Below are positions 14,601-16,048 of a DNA stretch of 16,048 nt, piece by piece; within the stretch, counting starts at the first letter, position 1, and each line of letters starts with the position of its first letter. Under the pieces are notes generated by a model. That model did not search any database. It saw nothing but the letters and a program-made list of their open reading frames with translations, and was not told the DNA's origin. The stretch lies in assembly GCA_045642445.1 (NCBI GenBank), contig JAZUIX010000139.1, positions 1 to 16,048 on the forward strand, in the 5' to 3' direction. The translations under genes and the position numbers were made by a program. The stretch is from Colimorpha sp045642445 (GTDB taxonomy: Bacteria > Bacteroidota > Bacteroidia > Bacteroidales > P3).

Positions 14601-15863
14601 TTCAACAATATCACCATCGCAAATACTGTTGAGCTTATCGGCAGCACCCTCTATGGTGGCGGCGTGGCAGGTGATGTGTCCTCGGGTAAATTGGAGAATT
14701 CTAACTCGATTAATCCCAAACCTGCCTCACTTGAGCCTCTCTATTATGGTTCCTTCTTTGGCAAGGCTGATGGTGAATCCACCGTACCTGGTCCTACTGA
14801 TCCTTCTGCTAAGTCGGCAGGTCGTACTCGTATCGAGAACAGCTACGCCAATGTGTCCGATTGTCCTCGTGCTTACTATGCTGGCGGTTTGGTGGGTTAT
14901 GCCACAGAGACCGATTTGCAGAACAACTATGTCTATGGCAATGTCAGCGGTATTAGCGCTGTTGGCGGACTCGTCGGCATGGTGGGCGACAATGTCAATA
15001 TCGACCGCTGCTACTATGCTCAGGATATGCCCGCCGGTGCTTTCGGTAAGGGCGATGCCAACGCCTCGCATGTTGCCACTTTCAACGGCTCCGGCAATCA
15101 GGTCACCATCAACGATACCATTGAGGGCACCAACAACCTCACCCGCCTCCTCAACAACTGGGTGCGCGAAAATGGCGACAGCTACAACACTTGGCGTTCC
15201 GACTTCGACACCCTCAACAGCGGTTATCCCCTGTTCGGCACTCCCGATATGATCCCTGTCTATGGCGACACCGTCAGTGCTGTGGTGTGCGACACCTTCG
15301 CTTTCTCGCCCGACTACAAGTTCACTGAGAGCGGTGTCTACAACATCGTCTTCTCCGACTCTGTGTTGTTCATCGACAGCATCATCACCATCGACATCAT
15401 CGTCAACCACAGCGTCAATACCGAATATTCCGACACCGTGGAATGGGGTTCCGACTATAGCGGCTACGATTTCAACCTCTCTTCGGCTGAGATAGCCATG
15501 TATCGCGATGGTCAGAATGTCCGCTACCCGCACTACTACACCACTGCCGAAGGTTGCGACAGCACCATCAACCTCAACCTCTTCATCTTGAACGGTCCTG
15601 TGGGCATTGATGGCAAACCTGTTCAGTTCAACATCTCCATCTATCCTAATCCTACCAGCGGTGTGGTCAACATCGAGGCCGACGGCTTGATGCAGGTCGA
15701 ACTCTATGATGCCACCAGCCGCAAGGTGCTCTCGCAGCGTGTTGACTCACAGGAGTCGGCTGCCGCATTGCAGCTCAACCTCTCGCAGATTGCCGCAGGT
15801 AGCTACTACATCCGCATCCACACCAACCACGGCGACGCAGTTCAAAAGATTATCAAAAGATAA
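5526..15863 (+). CDS. Giant secreted modular YGG-repeat protein with T9SS sorting domain
   Basis: This intact gene encodes about 3445 residues; I do not recognise a named family for the whole. Numbering is from the ATG at 5526, chosen because it puts a lysine-rich start directly before the signal peptide; TTG 5493, ATG 5514 and ATG 5547 are in frame and possible. The signal peptide's hydrophobic core ends in VSVA, with likely cleavage after Ala37. Then: YGG-type rungs (about 51-1385); a region with SRALKSIQR near 1445 and YGPVIGYAYLLA near 1585; undefined beta-rich segments (about 1700-2150); a beta-helix-like stretch with GGAIG near 2360 and GGAIYNN near 2403; an Ig/PKD-like segment from FCPGD (2621); an InlB-like repeat (2775-2855); a GLUG-type region (2882-3200); a CDTF...EGCDST repeat (3255-3360); and the T9SS domain (3372-3445). 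It should be displayed on, or shed from, the cell surface. Adhesion or a structural role is inference; no catalytic motif is visible. Confidence 0.9.
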   Translation: MKKQKYNMKNLLGNNFCKSVALLAIVLLTALPAVSVAQTITYTGVIVDGKVFGGGRMADVNGKSVIHVIGQEDETDTLGGVYGGNDIAGSVLGTDGSTIIIGSNEATLTAGNENDIRIGEVYGGGNGYYTYPEKNIKTGLGETETTFVAGTIKTFKGDADVQTTTGGNVPSIVKTSITVNGYNVKIDSLFGGAKNAFINGSSTAAADDIDININNGTIYAAFGGNNYGGAINSGSGIEIDIANTKLNDPLSWAKIGKDHGIAYLYGGGNKVVAPKVVINITGGMIDTCFTGGNSATVNTSATTTVNVASNVIYTTASDPTTHALLYDGNGVYNVHTLFGGNNAAAMGILPTLNLTSGGIGTVYGGGNAGDMKAGNTDNHSGYTIGTDVNITSADIKIDLVYGGCQKANVDNSTYVSMSDGSVGTIYGGCNISGTIGGTNVLTKGANVFISGGTVHKNVFGGSNGYYGCRDEVTYKYSDDRFNPKASTVSYIGTLFPLVNNTQVNITGGTFEGNIYGGGNLAPVGVDRAITDVTFASDNINKGKVTLSISDGTTGTGVVLIKGNVFGGGRMASVFGEASVTMNAYDAYAENGEHVITNGVNVKGDIYGGNDIAGTIQSTHDYAASNSQTYEVAASVFLDGKLKLDGSVYGGGNGNYTYYDNATQFTSATEANKVLVCDETNRPVVGGGAIVDVNTDAAGHVHMVYGGGNSATVGIQAIVLLNNTARTEDVANVDTIFGGNNSVDMAIMPTLTLTKGNVNTVYGGGNKGGITCTNGTAHSPSAAAGVNLTGLSTYVLLNSSDVNINSIYGGCRIADVAATTYVDLYAGTSHEIYGGNDVAGNVTSSVVNLNGAATNGITVDNIYGGGNGYYDYSGSNVYQFGYKDDANRANHLVATLASTASAPNVGETHVNLTKGTVTGYVYGGGKAGDATTTYVTVEAGAKVQGTIFGGGCGDYAHIGYCSDDFPHVGNTGTANVVINGMYADIPRIFAGGRAGDVENTYITVNDAVAVIPDPDPAPEQPKIGALYGGCMASNLTGTTHVTIGNTVSTPSASDKYVITIDTIYGGNDFAGLTQNTEIEINNGKFVHLYGAGNGDYDYKSIMRGKTGVTLGTTCLDTIPYSMNVDVTINGGYFDNKVYGGGNMGLVGSKDITYLDKDHDGDPDYPEGTQNADLYGYIYMTVHGGYFNNHIFAGAAGKLNYKKQYFGFDDANNIRYPGEGHDPIPGFTSTDRVSLLVYGYKQFNMDGGEVRFSVYGGSESVDDGYPYECWDSDPAKTSRRPSSVINIMGGTVQNRIYGAGYKGNVFGSVYVNVGQMAILNSPVWTKTYQRSGTAKGTGVTFADQLSNHTEIYHGNPIYLLNSIYNGSDWGEAGANQYFTTRGFYGGEGLINIDGEGYTTSTTVTSSDPVMELTASLLGSGTSTAPADVNSRITVKNYGDYYNCPAPSRALKSIQRTNRVFLENVYIDLEGDNDAYSSYTSVRYSMNRIDTLIFHRQNLIETVAPSINIGRMVSEDLNGNPYTYADLQGGIKGDAENDCSNSSICDLVDATVQGKNVLLLDNASYISVSQERLMPTTAHPEGETVTVYGPVIGYAYLLASNNTRAYVYADLAPSTITDAEEKKIYSGFVGPCYNANHSATDQQIEFIVSSTNEYRSWGVGTEGGERKRQLTLVAHINPDKVIEDHKFTGPNLPNAGTPTIAESGKWAYVDGSITLPPTSNGHFYTISSVIIDEDNGGQLMLTEHAYDPANPLSSTNGWYTPYANPSSNLGQSQTKIATSSANTFGLMFSLGDDFFDLEYDDPEDPTETPRITRPEGYRGSPAVGEDPATPPVSWKDKTVISGTANLATTAESFLSKPISGGADGVLPTINFALTYYTAFATTFTRDVVIVMDEYDASGNEVGPVEVTVTISTVISDFDNLEAPVLAMYNTGRKNTYTRRVTIPASFVQRDLYLTGIEWAPINAVDNYPTSTNSSIGRFQLESTEADLTSSTYDYKHFSIGVNPTQRVSGNATSTLGWYDIDPNAQNMDAYVLGNSPATHWTSGGLVDLTNDGANQGKHIGILDGRSVAAFDITLNFDGNLIYEREPDLASLKLHFKYYDTKTNTSGEHDDFYIDVQVRTRQSGDTIYMAEPDQFYLYDDGTNITISQTVLEGQTPVSIIHRYGQRGDIPVPQGDSFINYSKNDPLYYLSTFESALAIYDEGDVICILDAIHVNDATKPISIQGQEINEINIIRYSGSHYRWPGEVCSYRGPMIVVSDGAKFIASYVYFDGSGCALTADGVDGQSVRSLQDTRYNTGSPTSEHYLIMESTKYSYYKTKRDTLFANAPIFWVEDGSTLKLNAGVTLTNNYNYDNNSIANVTHYSGGAIGMLATTAGAPTVQLGTDIKIEGNLIVNHSTTDCGAPLNYGGAIYNNGGKVELGVSGSDHIINVNDNYYIPKSVVYPGTDFRQYFAEGLDEIPIPPSGTYNRYYYKRVATNNGYHNSNIYLTRTKPASVASGHEYEKVTTDAQSDMIYVKDELSANSKIGVSKWFPGFKARDIYGRDTIAFANYTAAGVIAARNNFESNIFKDDSATYRGNYCITDASNDEVDVRWSSILNTSNIYFHRCATFDMAAKPIAYHKNPDVFCPGDGDTITFKIQGGSSLYTYNLYQYPSSTRESGAATKIASITDPADSGNFVPLSLNLPAGSPSATYYLQAEAIEAGGCFVQYPIEMRVVQVAPEPKKVKNSVNSEWLGKTTSTEYDVPSATAVNNYRTVGEGENQVQVPNDGRIFRIYSYITVDWSVKPDPSYGEIAATLNGELSTAISSANFCPGDVIKLQATPKDRYEFVMWDNDPFTTDSLTYVVRNQNASLHAYMAPNTYWYQTQRVNPGTGHYEVDYRGNVTIKDETGLAWLISTVNGLNNQQAESFIWDTITIKAHDYDMSAHKWTPVGNLRNPFRGVINMEDGASINGITINEKMLSDVGFFGVTDSARINNMNIGSATIHGTTYGGALIGLAGANTKVETATIAGAKISSANAVGGLAGRVQNASFNNITIANTVELIGSTLYGGGVAGDVSSGKLENSNSINPKPASLEPLYYGSFFGKADGESTVPGPTDPSAKSAGRTRIENSYANVSDCPRAYYAGGLVGYATETDLQNNYVYGNVSGISAVGGLVGMVGDNVNIDRCYYAQDMPAGAFGKGDANASHVATFNGSGNQVTINDTIEGTNNLTRLLNNWVRENGDSYNTWRSDFDTLNSGYPLFGTPDMIPVYGDTVSAVVCDTFAFSPDYKFTESGVYNIVFSDSVLFIDSIITIDIIVNHSVNTEYSDTVEWGSDYSGYDFNLSSAEIAMYRDGQNVRYPHYYTTAEGCDSTINLNLFILNGPVGIDGKPVQFNISIYPNPTSGVVNIEADGLMQVELYDATSRKVLSQRVDSQESAAALQLNLSQIAAGSYYIRIHTNHGDAVQKIIKR
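5676..9680 (+). repeat. Array of about 33 YGG-type rungs coding for a repeat solenoid
   Basis: Residues 51-1385 contain about 33 copies of a motif of the form (V/I/L)-(Y/F)-G-G-(G/N/C)-N, usually separated by 25-42 residues with short beta-prone strings (VTINGG, VNIT and similar). The shortest spacing, 25 residues, suits one turn of a beta-helix. Rungs fall into types: FGGGRMADV or YGGCRIADV, YGGNDIAGS, YGGGNGYYT, YGGGNSATV and FGGNNAAAM. The first three recur in that order at residues 51/81/121, 400/425/458, 564/605/647, 806/831/861 and 1025/1062/1087. At DNA level copies differ at many synonymous sites, so the duplications are not recent. The array is also seen from the end: rungs become irregular after about residue 1170. 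Confidence 0.88.
8985..9011 (+). other. Possible calcium-binding loop inside the rung array
   Basis: Residues 1154-1162 read DKDHDGDPD, a DxDxDGxxD pattern like the calcium loops of EF-hands, dockerins and thrombospondin type 3 repeats. It lies between two rungs as an insertion. Only one copy is seen, so binding is a guess from the pattern. Confidence 0.45.
14169..15120 (+). other. GLUG-type repeat region of the giant protein
   Basis: Residues about 2882-3200 begin with GLAWLISTVNGL and continue through strand-rich repeats with GGALIG, GGLAG (3015), GGLVG (3120) and GGLVG (3147), each followed by an N-N/Y-type turn such as NNYVYGNVSG and DRCYYAQDM. This is the pattern of GLUG motifs, found in bacterial surface proteins such as IgA1-protease N-termini. 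The role here is probably structural or adhesive. Confidence 0.75.
15639..15860 (+). other. T9SS type A sorting domain
   Basis: Residues 3372-3445 start with IYPNPTSG, continue with VELYDATSRKVLSQ and GSYYIRI, and end in KIIKR. These are the hallmarks of the C-terminal domain recognised by the Bacteroidota type IX secretion system, normally removed by the PorU sortase as the cargo is attached at the surface or released. No T9SS component gene lies in the window. Confidence 0.95.
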
Positions 15864-15871
15864 ATAAAGGA

Positions 15872-15943
15872 ATCCCTGGAGATTCCGGTAAATCCGGAAT
15901 CTCCGGAACTTCCGGAAAATTCGTGCTCTCCGGAAAAACCGGA
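15872..15943. repeat. Degenerate 9-bp tandem repeat, TCCGGA core
   Basis: Eight 9-base units run without a gap: atccctgga, gattccggt, aaatccgga, atctccgga, acttccgga, aaattcgtg, ctctccgga, aaaaccgga. The pattern is nnnTCCGGA, with the last six bases a perfect palindrome in four units. It fills the gap between the giant gene and the next gene. Read in one frame it gives a short collagen-like Gly-x-y string, but there is no start codon, so I treat that as a by-product of the 9-base period. Confidence 0.75.
15876..15906 (+). terminator. Strong hairpin after the giant gene, possible terminator
   Basis: An 11-bp perfect stem (15878-15888 with 15894-15904, loop taaat) can be extended by a G-U and a C-G pair to 15876/15906. 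It begins 13 bases after the stop codon. There is no T-tract after it, so it is not a standard intrinsic terminator; it may protect the 3' end of the mRNA or just arise from the palindromic repeat it sits in. Confidence 0.5.
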
Positions 15944-15978
15944 AAAAACATAAACAAGCAAACAATAATTACAATAAT

Positions 15979-16048
15979 ATGAAACTCTCTAATAATTTTA
16001 CGTTGTCTCGCATTGTATTATCACCAGTATTTTTTATATTATATTTCC
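15979..16048 (+). CDS. pgsA: Probable CDP-diacylglycerol-glycerol-3-phosphate phosphatidyltransferase, 5' end
   Basis: Only the first 23 codons are in the window. They read MKLSNNFTLSRI followed by VLSPVFFILYF. An N-N-x-T-x-S-R-I start leading straight into a hydrophobic segment with a proline is typical of the first membrane helix of bacterial PgsA and related CDP-alcohol phosphatidyltransferases, which make phosphatidylglycerol phosphate in the inner membrane. The catalytic CDP-alcohol motif lies beyond the window edge, so the exact family member cannot be settled. No -7 box is seen in the short gap before it. Confidence 0.65.
   Translation, partial: MKLSNNFTLSRIVLSPVFFILYF

Noticed and set aside
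5172..15943. The 9-bp repeat tracts as CRISPR arrays
   Set aside because: Units are only 9 bases and contiguous, with no spacer of usual length, no leader and no cas gene in the window.
15869..15982. A collagen-like Gly-x-y reading frame after the giant gene
   Set aside because: It has no start codon, is short, and follows automatically from the 9-base repeat of TCCGGA units.

Overview
The window looks like chromosomal DNA of a Bacteroidota member, probably an anaerobic, gut-type Bacteroidales. Three things point there: two promoters with the TAnnTTTG -7 box, a very large exported protein ending in a type IX secretion (T9SS) sorting domain, and a trimeric [FeFe]-hydrogenase operon of fermentative anaerobes. 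The hydrogenase genes are GC-rich and strongly codon-biased, while the gaps between genes are very AT-rich.

Layout. 1-542: no convincing gene; AT-rich DNA holding a nested inverted repeat at the left edge and, near its end, a promoter, a hairpin at the probable transcript start and a Shine-Dalgarno sequence. 543-5086: four-gene operon for an NAD(H)-linked, probably electron-bifurcating [FeFe] hydrogenase: HndB-like [2Fe-2S] protein, HydB (NuoF-like flavoprotein), HydA (catalytic H-cluster subunit) and HydC (NuoE-like), closed by a 17-bp-stem terminator. 5087-5525: terminator, a degenerate 9-bp tandem repeat, a second promoter and a roughly 200-nt AT-rich leader with two hairpins. 5526-15863: one intact gene for a secreted modular protein of about 3445 residues. 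15864-15978: a second 9-bp repeat of similar design, containing a strong hairpin. 15979 to the end: the first 23 codons of a CDP-alcohol phosphatidyltransferase, probably pgsA.

How the genes work together. The hydrogenase subunits form one soluble cytoplasmic complex. HydB and HydC handle NAD(H) through FMN and [2Fe-2S] centres; HydA reduces protons or oxidises H2; ferredoxin is the likely third partner. The maturases HydE, HydF and HydG are not in the window. The giant protein is a separate unit with its own promoter. It has a signal peptide, about 33 YGG-type rungs over some 1330 residues, several less recognisable beta-rich modules, a beta-helix-like stretch, an InlB-like repeat, a GLUG-type region and a T9SS sorting domain, so it should reach the cell surface or be released.

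The most unusual signals are the higher-order order of rungs in the giant protein (the same three rung types recur in the same order five times), the change in base composition inside that gene, and the two intergenic 9-bp repeat tracts whose hexamer cores (TCTAGA-like and TCCGGA) differ by a symmetric two-base swap.
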